Position numbers and translations under genes: made by a program. A stretch of 64,000 bases of DNA, from NCBI GenBank assembly GCA_963732155.1, contig CAVSYB010000015.1:310001-374000 (forward strand). Direction: 5' to 3'. The DNA comes from Roseiarcus sp963732155. GTDB taxonomy: Bacteria; Pseudomonadota; Alphaproteobacteria; Rhizobiales; Beijerinckiaceae. The notes beneath the pieces were generated by a model. That model ran no database searches and was not told where the DNA came from. It worked only from the letters and a program-made list of their open reading frames with translations. Below, in pieces: positions 42,149 to 52,534 of the stretch (position 1 is its first letter; every line of letters starts with the position of its first letter).

Positions 42149-43066
42149 CTACCCCGCCAGCTCCCTCAGCCGCTCCGCAAACTCCGTCCGGCACACAAAT
42201 CCCAGCCCCCGCTCCGCCTTGCTGGAATCGTAGACCCGGTCGATTGAATCGAACATCGTCCAGCCGAGCCGCGCGTAGATTTCGCGATAATGTGGGAACA
42301 GCCGCGCCACCACGGCGGGGGCGTCGGCGATCAGTTCGGGGCAATCGTCGCGCGAAAACGGCGTCCTGGCGCAGATGATGAACGTGTCGAAGCCGAGCCG
42401 CGGCGCCTGCTCCAGCGCCGCCACATGCGCTTCGGCGATGTCCTCGACCGTGGCGCGGCGAAACAGCAGTTCGTTGGCCTTGGAATTGTCGGCGCCCTGG
42501 GCCATCGCATGGGCCATGTCGTCCTCTTCGGGAAAGAATCGCGCGGTGCGCAGCACCACCACGGGCAGGCCGTGCATCTGGTGGAACAGCCGCGCGAGAT
42601 GCTCGGCCGACAGCTTGGTGACGCCGTAGATGTTGCGCGGCAGCAGCGGCGCCAGGGTCTCGTCGATCCATGCGGCGCGCGCCGCCCCGCCGGCCCGCCC
42701 GGCGCGGATTTCGCTGGAGATCATCAGCGAGGTGGTCGAGGTCAGCACGAAGCGGTCGACAAGCGAGCCCGGCGCGGCCGCCTCCTCCAGCAGGTTCAGC
42801 GTTCCCTGGACGTTGACCGCGACGAAATCCGCGCGCGCATGCGTTTCGACGTGAGGCTTGTGCAGGGCGCCGGCGTGGATCACCGCCTCGACCCCGAAGC
42901 CGCGCATGGTCGCGCGCAGCAGGGCGCGATCCTCGATCGAGCCGACGATGCGCGTGGTCGCCGAGGGCACGGGATCGAGCCCGACGACCTCATGACCGTC
43001 GCGCGCCAGCCGCGGCGCGAGCGCCCGGCCGAGCCACCCGGAAGAGCCGGTCAGGAGGATGCGCAT
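42149..43066 (-). CDS. NAD-dependent epimerase/dehydratase family protein
   Basis: A 305-residue extended SDR. The NAD loop is LLTGSSGWLGRAL, the substrate-site serine/threonine lies in VLTSTTSLM and the catalytic pair in NIYGVTKLSAEHL (Tyr-x-x-x-Lys). Such enzymes act on nucleotide sugars or related carbonyl compounds; no sugar-nucleotide genes adjoin it. Start MRILLTGSSG is unambiguous. Confidence 0.9.
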   Translation of the reverse strand: MRILLTGSSGWLGRALAPRLARDGHEVVGLDPVPSATTRIVGSIEDRALLRATMRGFGVEAVIHAGALHKPHVETHARADFVAVNVQGTLNLLEEAAAPGSLVDRFVLTSTTSLMISSEIRAGRAGGAARAAWIDETLAPLLPRNIYGVTKLSAEHLARLFHQMHGLPVVVLRTARFFPEEDDMAHAMAQGADNSKANELLFRRATVEDIAEAHVAALEQAPRLGFDTFIICARTPFSRDDCPELIADAPAVVARLFPHYREIYARLGWTMFDSIDRVYDSSKAERGLGFVCRTEFAERLRELAG

Positions 43067-43124
43067 GGGGTCGTCTTCTCCGCCACGGTCAAAGAAGCTC
43101 GAAGCCGGGCGATCGAAGCGCCGC

Positions 43125-43601
43125 CGCTATTCCCTCCCCCCTTGTGGGGGAGGGCCAGGGAGGGGGGTCGCGCCATCCTCGAAATCGTCGTCCGACAGTC
43201 TCGGCCGCAGTTCGCCCAGCTTCAGTCGAATGGTTTCCAGCACGCCGTCGATGTTGTGGAAAATCTCGTCGTTGGCGAATCGCAGGATGCAATAGCCTTG
43301 CGCGCGCAATGCGGCGGAGCGCGACGCGTCGCGCGCGAGTTCCGCATCGGTCGAATGCGTGGCGCCGTCGACTTCGATGACGAGGCGCGCCGCATAGCAG
43401 GCGAAGTCGGCGACGAAGCCCTCGAGGATGACCTGACGCCGAAACCTGAAGCCTCCGATCTGTTGGCGCCTCACGCCATTCCACAGGCGGCGTTCGGCGC
43501 TGGTCGCGTTCGTCCTCAGCTGGCGCGCGATCGATTTCAACCTTTCAGGCACGCGCGACCCCCCTCCCTGACCCTCCCCCACAAGGGGGGAGGGAATAGC
43601 G
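43125..43601. mobile_element. Repeat-bounded DUF559 unit (candidate small mobile element)
   Basis: Two inverted copies of a 48-bp GC-rich repeat (43125-43172 and 43554-43601) are nearly perfect complements and enclose about 380 bp occupied wholly by a DUF559 nuclease gene. The nuclease stop codon (TAG) lies in the left repeat and its probable GTG start touches the inner edge of the right repeat. The same repeat pair without a gene occurs at 27946-28083. No target-site duplication is evident to me. Mobility is an inference from this structure. Confidence 0.55.
43127..43552 (-). CDS. DUF559 Vsr-like endonuclease-domain protein
   Basis: A 141-residue protein of the DUF559 family, related to very-short-patch-repair and other PD-(D/E)xK-type nucleases. 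It has RQLRTNATSAERRLWNGVRR, FRFRRQVILEGFVADFACY, VIEVDGATHS and ILRFANDEIFHN, the full core in order. The GTG at 43552 starts where family similarity begins; the frame stays open to 43693, but those 47 extra codons mainly translate the flanking repeat (IPSPLVGEGQGGGS). The last 15 residues (TPLPGPPPQGGRE) are also repeat-encoded. The gene thus sits precisely between two inverted repeats. Confidence 0.85.
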   Translation of the reverse strand: MPERLKSIARQLRTNATSAERRLWNGVRRQQIGGFRFRRQVILEGFVADFACYAARLVIEVDGATHSTDAELARDASRSAALRAQGYCILRFANDEIFHNIDGVLETIRLKLGELRPRLSDDDFEDGATPLPGPPPQGGRE

Positions 43602-43718
43602 TCCCCGCCGACATCGACCGGCGTTCCAACACGCCACGCGGCGGTGGGACGGCTCTCCAAAACGACCGTGAGATTTACCGCCCCACCGCGCATCGTCGAC
43701 CGGACGGCGTCCGCAGCC

Positions 43719-46187
<2,469 letters not shown>

Positions 46188-46642
46188 AAGAAAGGCCTTT
46201 TCGGGGGTGGGAGGCGAGCGCGGCGGCGAGGCGAGCGCCGCGATTCGACGGATCGCGCATTATAGCGCGCAACGCGCACAAATTGCACGATTTTTAGCCC
46301 GGAAAGACCACTCCGAAGCGGCGACGCGCGGCGCGCCGCCCGGGCGTCGAAAATTCCCCTCGACCCGCCCCTTCGTCGGGCCGACAATGGCGCGCGGCGG
46401 CGGGGTGATTCGCCGCGGCTTCAGGCGGCGGCGCCGCGGTCGGGCGCGGGCTTCGCCGGGGTTGGTCGAATCGACGTATTTCCCGCGCGCGGACCGGCTG
46501 TCTCCCGCCCGAAAGCGCGCCGGGCGGGCTTGCGCGTCGAAAGCGGCGATGGGATTTCGAGTCGCGCGGGATCGGCGCAATCCGGGATTGGCTTTCAGGA
46601 ACGGGGCGGGCCGCAAGGGGCGGGTCGGGCTGAGCGGGATCG
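46188..46642. other. 455-bp divergent intergenic region upstream of gyrB
   Basis: Contains the gyrB -10 element at 46259-46264 and a GATTC (GANTC, CcrM target) at 46242-46246 in the presumed leader. The rest is GC-rich with no gene I can support; a promoter for the deacetylase gene on the plus strand is not obvious. Confidence 0.5.
46259..46264 (-). promoter_or_regulatory. Putative gyrB -10 element
   Basis: On the minus strand this reads TATAAT. The -35 region at 16-18 bp spacing is poor (GCAATT or near). Transcription would start about 65 bp before the gyrB ATG. Confidence 0.4.
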
Positions 46643-47869
46643 ATGGCGGGCCTTGACGAGCGCGACGAGCTGAACGAACCGCTGGGCCTGCCCTCGCGCA
46701 AACCTCGTCGGCCCATCCCCTACGGGAGCCTCGCCCTCGCCTCCGGCGCGGCCCTGGTGATCGGCCTCGCCGCCTATCTCGTCGAAACCGACGATCATCT
46801 CGGCGGCGAGCCCTATGCGATCGCCACGATCGAGCGCCATCCCGTCGCCGCCGCCGCGCCGGCGCCCGCCAAGGCGGGGGTCGACGTCGCCGCCGTTGCA
46901 TCGACCGCCGGCCCGCTGGCGCCGTCGACGGCGAGCGACGTCGAAGGATCGAGCGGCGTCAAGGTGGTGCGCGGCCGCGGCGCGTCGGCGCCGGGCTCGC
47001 TGATCATCGAGGTGCCGGAGGCGCTCGGGCTGCGCCTGACGTCTGCGCCGGACCGGCGGCTGGTCGACAAATCGAAATACGGGCTGTTGCCGCGCGTCGG
47101 CCTCGACGGCGCGCGCCCTTCCGACGTCTACGCCCGTCCGCCGCTGCTGTCGGACAAGCTCGGCGCCGGCGCGCCGCGCGTCGCCCTCGTGGTGGGCGGC
47201 CTCGGTCTCAGCGAGAGCGGCACGCTCGACGCGATCGACCGGCTGCCGGGCGCCGTATCGCTCGGTTTTGCGCCCTACGGCGCCGAGGTCGAGCGCGACG
47301 TCGCGCGGGCGCGCGAGGCCGGGCACGAGGCGCTGTTGCAGGCGCCGATGGAGCCCTTCGACTACCCCGCCAACAATCCTGGCCCGCACACCCTGCTCAG
47401 CGAGCTTTCGGAAGGCGAGAACGTCGACAATCTGCATTGGCTGATGACGCGGTTCGCCGGTTATGTCGGCGTGATGAATTTCCTCGGCGCCAAATTCACC
47501 GCCAATTCGGCGGCGCTGGCGCCGGTGCTCAGCGAAATCGCCGTTCGCGGTCTTCTTTACCTCGACGACGGCTCGTCGCCGCGCAGCCTGGCGCGGGAAA
47601 AGGCGCCCGGCTTGAACCTGCGCGCCGGGAGCGCCGACCTCGTCATCGACGCCGACCCGTCGCCGCAGGCGATCGACGCGGCCCTCGTCAGGCTCGAAGC
47701 CCTGGCGAGGGCCAACGGCCAGGCGATCGGGGTCGCCTCGGCGCTGCCCGCCAGCGTCGAGCATATCGCGCGCTGGGCGCGCGGGCTCGAAGCCAAGGGG
47801 CTGGCGCTGGTTCCCGTCTCGGCGGCGATTTCGCACGCGCCTGGACCTGCGGCGCAAGCCAATCCATGA
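46643..47869 (+). CDS. Divergent polysaccharide deacetylase family protein (YibQ type)
   Basis: A 408-residue membrane-anchored protein. One helix near the N-terminus (GSLALASGAALVIGLAAYLV) is followed by a ~100-residue Ala/Pro/Ser linker and a deacetylase-2 domain from about residue 175 (RVALVVGGLGLSESGTLDAI). The stretch LQAPMEPFDYPANNPGPHTL and GLLYLDDGSSPRS are typical of this divergent family, which often lies beside envelope proteases or rppH. Function is unknown; it probably acts in the periplasm. rppH follows 27 bp later. Confidence 0.85.
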   Translation: MAGLDERDELNEPLGLPSRKPRRPIPYGSLALASGAALVIGLAAYLVETDDHLGGEPYAIATIERHPVAAAAPAPAKAGVDVAAVASTAGPLAPSTASDVEGSSGVKVVRGRGASAPGSLIIEVPEALGLRLTSAPDRRLVDKSKYGLLPRVGLDGARPSDVYARPPLLSDKLGAGAPRVALVVGGLGLSESGTLDAIDRLPGAVSLGFAPYGAEVERDVARAREAGHEALLQAPMEPFDYPANNPGPHTLLSELSEGENVDNLHWLMTRFAGYVGVMNFLGAKFTANSAALAPVLSEIAVRGLLYLDDGSSPRSLAREKAPGLNLRAGSADLVIDADPSPQAIDAALVRLEALARANGQAIGVASALPASVEHIARWARGLEAKGLALVPVSAAISHAPGPAAQANP

Positions 47870-47896
47870 TGGGCCGCCGAACAAGCGGAGCCGGGG

Positions 47897-48409
47897 ATGG
47901 AGACCGACGACCTGCCCTATCGCCGAAACGTCGGCGTGGCGCTGCTCAACCGCGACGGCCGGGTCTTTCTCGGCCGCCGCAAGCAACGGCGCGGCGGCGT
48001 GGAGCTGGTGGCCGGCCACGAATGGCAGATGCCGCAGGGGGGAATCGACGAAGGAGAGACCCCGCTCGCGGCGGCGCGCCGCGAGCTTTTCGAAGAGACC
48101 AACGTATCGAGCGTGGCGCTGCTCGCCGAGGCGCCGGACTGGCTGAGCTATGACCTGCCGCCCGAGGCGATGACCAGCCGCTGGAAAGGGCGATACCGCG
48201 GCCAGACCCAGAAGTGGTTCGCCTTCCGCTTCACCGGCGAAGACCGCGAAATCGACATCGCGCGCCCCGGCGGCGGCGGCTTCAAGCCCGAATTCGAAGA
48301 CTGGCGCTGGCGCCCGCTGGAGAGCGCGCCGGCGCTGGTGGTTCCCTTCAAGCGTGCGGTCTACGAAGCGGTGGTCGCCGCGTTCGGCGCGCTCGCGCAA
48401 CCCGCCTGA
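47897..48409 (+). CDS. rppH: RNA pyrophosphohydrolase
   Basis: A 170-residue Nudix hydrolase that removes pyrophosphate from 5'-triphosphate mRNA and starts its decay. It opens DDLPYRRNVGVALLNRDGRV and has the Nudix box GGIDEGETPLAAARRELFEE within MPQGGIDEGE. W-F-A-F-R-F and EFEDWRWRPLE follow, as in RppH/IalA. ATG 47897 follows a GGAGCCGGGG ribosome-binding sequence. Nearly abuts the convergent DUF1476 gene. Confidence 0.94.
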   Translation: METDDLPYRRNVGVALLNRDGRVFLGRRKQRRGGVELVAGHEWQMPQGGIDEGETPLAAARRELFEETNVSSVALLAEAPDWLSYDLPPEAMTSRWKGRYRGQTQKWFAFRFTGEDREIDIARPGGGGFKPEFEDWRWRPLESAPALVVPFKRAVYEAVVAAFGALAQPA

Positions 48410-48413
48410 CGAC

Positions 48414-48737
48414 CTATTTGCCGGCCATGATCTCGGCGCTCGCCTGGGTCATCGCCTCGGCGATCCTGCGGCGTATGCGGTTGTCGGAAATTTCGACGGC
48501 CCCTTTCGCCAGTTGGGCCTTCACCGCCGCAAAAAGCGCGTCGGGGTCGGCGGCGCCGACCTGGCCGGCGACAAGGTCGGCGGCCCAGGCGTCGGCGTCG
48601 GCGCCGCCGTAGCCCAGCAATTGGGCGGCCCACAGGCCGACCTGCTTGTTCCGGCGCGCGAGGGTCTTGAACTTGACCTCCTCATCCACCGCAAACCGCT
48701 TCTCGAATTGTTCCTCACGGTCCTCGAACCCGCTCAT
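48414..48737 (-). CDS. DUF1476 protein, F1-ATPase zeta (inhibitor) subunit homologue
   Basis: A 107-residue DUF1476 protein. In Paracoccus this family is the zeta subunit that blocks F1-ATPase rotation in the hydrolysis direction. The sequence SGFEDREEQFEKRFAVDEEV with KFKTLARRNKQVGLWAAQLL is the conserved N-terminal inhibitory and first helical part; the rest is a four-helix bundle ending IAEAMTQASAEIMAGK. It is 4 bp from the convergent rppH stop. Confidence 0.9.
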   Translation of the reverse strand: MSGFEDREEQFEKRFAVDEEVKFKTLARRNKQVGLWAAQLLGYGGADADAWAADLVAGQVGAADPDALFAAVKAQLAKGAVEISDNRIRRRIAEAMTQASAEIMAGK

Positions 48738-48823
48738 GCGGCCCTCCGTTCAATTCTGTCTCGAGCCAGTCTAGCCCGTCGGCCTCGCGCGACTTTGCGT
48801 TAGCGCAACCGCCGCCCGGCGCC

Positions 48824-49471
48824 TCATCGCAGGCAGGCGCGCGCGAGAAGCTGGAACGCGCGCGCCCGATGCGACAGGGCCGGCGAACCGTCGGCGGGGA
48901 TGCCGTGCTTTTCCTCGGCGGTCATCTCGCCGAAGCCGCGCGAATGTCCGTCGGGCGTGAAGATCGGGTCGTAGCCGAAGCCGTTGGCGCCGCGCGGCGG
49001 GAAGACGAGGCGTCCGTCCACCCGCCCTTCGAAATATTCGACATGACCGTCGGGCCAGGCGAGCGCCAGTCCGCTGATGAAATGGGCGCGCCAGGGCTCG
49101 GGCGCCGCCGCGGCGATCAGCTCGCGCTCGACGCGCGCCATCGCGCCGCCAAAGTCCCTCGAGCCCGCCGCCCAGCGCGCCGAATAGATGCCCGGCGCGC
49201 CGCCGAGCGCGTCGACGCAAAGGCCGGAATCGTCGGCCAGCGCCGGCCGGTTGGCGGCCTTGGCCGCGGCGCGCGCCTTCAATATGGCGTTCGCCTCGAA
49301 GGTCGCGCCGGTCTCTTCGGGCTCGGCGAGGGCGAGCTCGCCGGCGCCGATCGCGTCCAGGCGATAAGGCGCGAGCAGTTCGCGAAATTCGCGCAGCTTG
49401 CCGGAATTATGGGTCGCCGCGACCAGCGGGCCGGCGAGCCGGCGATGGATGCGCGGCGCCTCGAAGTTCAT
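48824..49471 (-). CDS. rdgB: XTP/dITP pyrophosphatase
   Basis: A 215-residue Ham1/RdgB enzyme that removes deaminated purine nucleotides (XTP, dITP) from the pool. Motifs: LVAATHNSGKLREFRELLAP, ADDSGLCVDALGGAPGIYSA and GANGFGYDPIFTPDGHSRGF, with SHRARAFQLL at the end. Its start overlaps the M48 peptidase stop by 4 bp. Last gene of the thermonuclease-M48-rdgB unit. Confidence 0.95.
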   Translation of the reverse strand: MNFEAPRIHRRLAGPLVAATHNSGKLREFRELLAPYRLDAIGAGELALAEPEETGATFEANAILKARAAAKAANRPALADDSGLCVDALGGAPGIYSARWAAGSRDFGGAMARVERELIAAAAPEPWRAHFISGLALAWPDGHVEYFEGRVDGRLVFPPRGANGFGYDPIFTPDGHSRGFGEMTAEEKHGIPADGSPALSHRARAFQLLARACLR

Positions 49472-50991
49472 TCGACGACGATCTTGTAGCGCGCGCCGGC
49501 CTTCAGCGTCGCGCCGGGCTCCAGGCCGTTGAGCAGAAGGAACTGATCCAGCGGGCGATCCGCGACGGCCATCCGGCGCGCCATCGTTTCGGGCGTGTCG
49601 GCGGCGTCGGCCGCGACGATCTCAATGCGCTGCGGATGGGCGGCGGCGGCTTCCTGCGCGCTCAGGCGATGGAACGAACCGATCGAAGCGCGAAAGCGCG
49701 CGTCGATCGCCGGCGTCAGCGCGCGCGCCGCGAAGATGAGCCGATAGACCTTCGGTCCGAGCCGCACCGCGCCCAGGCGGAAGCTCCATTGCGAGCCCTG
49801 CGCCACCGCCGTCGCCGCCGGCAGGTCGTCGACCTTCAACGTTTCGACCGAGACCGTCTTCAACCCGTCGATCCAGCCGGTGGCGATCGTCGCGTCGAGA
49901 CCGGCCGACGGGTCGGCGGTCACGCTATCGAGCCGCAGGGCCTCCGCGCCGCCGTCGCCGACGCCGATCAGCGCCGCCGACTGGTTCTCGAGCACGAAAC
50001 CCTCGGGCGCCGCGAAGGCGAAGCCGAGTTTGGGATGAACGAAGCGCGCGCCGCGCACCAGCCCCTCGGCGGGATCGTCGCCGAACGCCAGCCCGTTGAT
50101 CGCGGCGAGATAGGCGTCGCGGCCGGTGTCGCCGACGCCGGGCGCGCCGATCAGCCGCGCCTGCGCCACCGCCTGAGCGACGCGCTCGGGGGTCGAGGGA
50201 TGCGTCGACATCATGTCGGGCTTGCCGCCGTTGGCGTTCTCGCCGAACATCGAAGCGCGCATCGCCGTCCAGCGTCCGAGCGATTCGAGGAAGCGCGAGG
50301 CGGCGAAAGGATCGTAGCCGGCCTGACCGATCGTCTTGATGCCGATCTGGTCGGCTTCGAACTCCTGCTGGCGCGAGAACTGGGCGAGGCCCAGCCTTCC
50401 CCTCGCCTCCTGCTCCTGCCCCTCCTCGGGCCGGTCGAGCACGGCGGTCGAGACCCGCGCGAACAGCGCCGCGGTCTTCTCCTTTTCAGCGCGCTTGGCC
50501 GCGTGCTGGGCGGTGATATGGGCGATTTCATGCGCCATGACGGCGGCGATCTCGGACGAATCGTCGGCGAGGGCGAGCAGGCCGCGCGTCACGAAAATAT
50601 CGCCCGACGGCAAGGCGAAGGCGTTGACGATCGGCGAATTCAGAATCGTCACGCGATAGACGTCGGAAGGCGCCTGGGTGGCCGGGGCGAGGCGCGCCAG
50701 AATTTCGTTGAGGTATCGCTCGGCCGCCGGATCGTTATATTCGCCGCCGAACAATTCGACGAGGCGCTTGCGTTCGGCGCCGGCCGGGTTGCCGCCGGTG
50801 GTGCGCGGCGCCGCGCTCGGCACCAGGCTCGCCGATTTCGGCCCCGGCGCGTCGATATTGGCGCAGGCGGCGGCCAGCAGCGGCGCGAGGCAAGCCAGCC
50901 CGATGCGCGCCAGGCGCAGCAGACCATCCCCCCAGGATCTCCGGGGGCGGCGGCCCGCCGGCCGTCGCAACGCCCTCTCGACCGCGCTCAT
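49468..50991 (-). CDS. M48-family zinc metalloprotease lipoprotein (BepA-like)
   Basis: A 507-residue periplasmic protease. The N-terminus has a lipobox-like end (APLLAAACANID). The zinc motif is MAHEIAHITAQH (HExxH), with the third ligand in EFEADQIG. The C-terminal half is a long non-catalytic region ending in a LysM-like stretch (MARRMAVADRPLDQFLLLNG). BepA-like proteins take part in outer-membrane protein quality control. Start ATG 50991 overlaps the upstream thermonuclease stop. Confidence 0.9.
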   Translation of the reverse strand: MSAVERALRRPAGRRPRRSWGDGLLRLARIGLACLAPLLAAACANIDAPGPKSASLVPSAAPRTTGGNPAGAERKRLVELFGGEYNDPAAERYLNEILARLAPATQAPSDVYRVTILNSPIVNAFALPSGDIFVTRGLLALADDSSEIAAVMAHEIAHITAQHAAKRAEKEKTAALFARVSTAVLDRPEEGQEQEARGRLGLAQFSRQQEFEADQIGIKTIGQAGYDPFAASRFLESLGRWTAMRASMFGENANGGKPDMMSTHPSTPERVAQAVAQARLIGAPGVGDTGRDAYLAAINGLAFGDDPAEGLVRGARFVHPKLGFAFAAPEGFVLENQSAALIGVGDGGAEALRLDSVTADPSAGLDATIATGWIDGLKTVSVETLKVDDLPAATAVAQGSQWSFRLGAVRLGPKVYRLIFAARALTPAIDARFRASIGSFHRLSAQEAAAAHPQRIEIVAADAADTPETMARRMAVADRPLDQFLLLNGLEPGATLKAGARYKIVVE

Positions 50992-51845
50992 TTGTCCGGC
51001 CTGACCTCGCTGTTCCCGGCGCCTGCCGCCAATCGCTCGATCTGATCGGGCCCGGTTATCGCCATCCGGAGCCCGAATCGGTTGTCCATCGCGCCGCGCA
51101 CCCTGATTCGGGCGCCTTGCAGCCTGGCGAGCGCGACCCCGGCGCGCTCGAAGGCCTGCGCCTGCCGCGCCGCCGCCACCGCCGTAAACCCGCCGCGACG
51201 GCCAAAATCGAGATAGATTCGGCTGCGGCCCTCGCCGACCCGGCGAACCACGCCCTCGACAATGGCGAACTCCCCGTCGCGCTGGCGCAACTCGTCGAGA
51301 TCGGTCGCCTCGACCACCCCATAATATGGATCGGTCCACAGGCCAAGGCCGTTCGCGCGCGCCGCTTCCTCCGCGGCGAGCCGCTCTGTCCGACAATCGC
51401 GGGTCTCGACCTCCGGCCGCACCCGCGCCAGCCCCGCCGCGAGCAGGCCGGCGGCGATCGAAGAGGGCGGCGCGCCCGGCCCGTCGGTGAAAACATCGGC
51501 GAGCAGGCGGCCCCAGCGGTCGGGCCTTGGCGCGAGCGCGCGCAGGCCGACTTCGCGCCCGACGAGGCGGGACGACAGCCAGTTGCGCGCCGCGGCGGCG
51601 TTTTCCGGCTCGCCGCGGCCGGGATCGGGCACGTCGAGCCCGGCGAGGCGCGCCTGGCGCCCGTCGGCGAGCAGGATTTCGCCGCGCTCGGAGACGGCGG
51701 TCACCTCGACGCGCTGGTCGCCCGCCGACGGGCAGGCGGCGCGGGCGGAGACCGCCGCGAGCAGAACGGCGGAGAAAACCGCCAGAGGAAACAGCGCGCG
51801 AGGCTGATTCGGTCGTGCGACCGGGCGGGGCGCGGTTTCGCCCAT
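50988..51845 (-). CDS. Thermonuclease (SNase)-like domain protein
   Basis: A 285-residue exported protein. After an N-terminal helix or signal (LFPLAVFSAVLLAAVSARAA) comes a staphylococcal-nuclease-like OB fold: RQARLAGLDVPDPGRGEPEN, then RPDRWGRLLADVF and ANGLGLWTDP. A second domain of ~100 residues follows (VEGVVRRVGEGRSRIYLDFG), also OB-like. ATG 51845 is preferred over one 12 codons upstream because it sits after AGAGGCT and fits the Tat/Sec lead. First gene of its operon, divergent from tRNA-Arg. Confidence 0.85.
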   Translation of the reverse strand: MGETAPRPVARPNQPRALFPLAVFSAVLLAAVSARAACPSAGDQRVEVTAVSERGEILLADGRQARLAGLDVPDPGRGEPENAAAARNWLSSRLVGREVGLRALAPRPDRWGRLLADVFTDGPGAPPSSIAAGLLAAGLARVRPEVETRDCRTERLAAEEAARANGLGLWTDPYYGVVEATDLDELRQRDGEFAIVEGVVRRVGEGRSRIYLDFGRRGGFTAVAAARQAQAFERAGVALARLQGARIRVRGAMDNRFGLRMAITGPDQIERLAAGAGNSEVRPDK

Positions 51846-51915
51846 CAGAGCCTCTTGAAATGGCAAGGCCGATCGGAGCATAAGACAACCTGCGCGCGCT
51901 TCTCGTGAAGCGCCA

Positions 51916-51992
51916 GTCCCGGTAGCTCAGCAGGATAGAGCACAGGTTTCCTAAACCTGGGGTCAGGGGTTCGATTCCCTTCCGGGACGCCA
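51916..51992 (+). tRNA. tRNA-Arg (anticodon CCU)
   Basis: A full cloverleaf: acceptor GTCCCGG/CCGGGAC, D-stem GCTC/GAGC, anticodon stem CAGGT/ACCTG with loop TTCCTAA (anticodon CCT), T-arm GGGGTTCGATTCCC and an encoded CCA end (51990-51992). It reads AGG arginine codons. tRNA-Arg(CCU) genes are frequent integration sites, but no integrase or attachment repeat is seen beside this one. Confidence 0.96.
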
Positions 51993-52051
51993 GTTCGCCC
52001 CGCAAAGCCGGATCGCCGGCGGCGCAGCGGGCGCCGCCGGCGTGGCGGATT

Positions 52052-52534
52052 TCAGGGGGTGGGCGCCGCCGCCGGCCTCCTGGCCTTGATGTCGCCGGCC
52101 GAAATGGCGTCGCCGTAGCGGTTGCCGAAATGGGTGCGGACATAGTTGATCACGTCCGCCGCCTGCGCGTCGCTCATCATTTGGCCAAGCGGCGGCATGC
52201 CCCTCAGTCCGTCAAGCAGCACGACCGCCATATAGTCGGCGGAGGCGAGATTCTTGTCGGCGGCGAGCGCCGGGTAGGCGCCCGCCCCGACCGCGCCCTT
52301 GGCGTCCGGCTGATGGCAGGCGGCGCAAACGCCGGCATAAAGCGCCGCGCCGCCCTGCTCGCCAAAAACCCATCCCCGGCTCAGCGGCGGATTCGCCTGA
52401 GGCGGTTCTTGACCGTGGACCGGCGCGCCGGGAATCATCGAGACGGCGAGCGACAAGGCAAGGCCGAACCGGCGGCGTGGCCCGACGCGGCCCTCGCGGC
52501 TCCGATGAGAGCGGACGGGGAACAGCCGGTTCAC
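52052..52534 (-). CDS. Exported c-type cytochrome, single heme
   Basis: A 160-residue class I cytochrome c. The signal region (RRRFGLALSLAVSMIPGAPV) precedes a heme motif CAACH (GVCAACHQPDAKG) and the distal methionine is likely in LRGMPPLGQMMSDAQAADVI. The GTG at 52534 overlaps the stop of the flavin amine oxidase (GTGA), so the two proteins are cotranslated. I infer that it takes electrons from that oxidase in the periplasm. Confidence 0.85.
   Translation of the reverse strand: MNRLFPVRSHRSREGRVGPRRRFGLALSLAVSMIPGAPVHGQEPPQANPPLSRGWVFGEQGGAALYAGVCAACHQPDAKGAVGAGAYPALAADKNLASADYMAVVLLDGLRGMPPLGQMMSDAQAADVINYVRTHFGNRYGDAISAGDIKARRPAAAPTP

Noticed and set aside
51916..51992. Integration site at tRNA-Arg(CCU)
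   Set aside because: No integrase, no direct copy of the tRNA 3' end and no composition change nearby.
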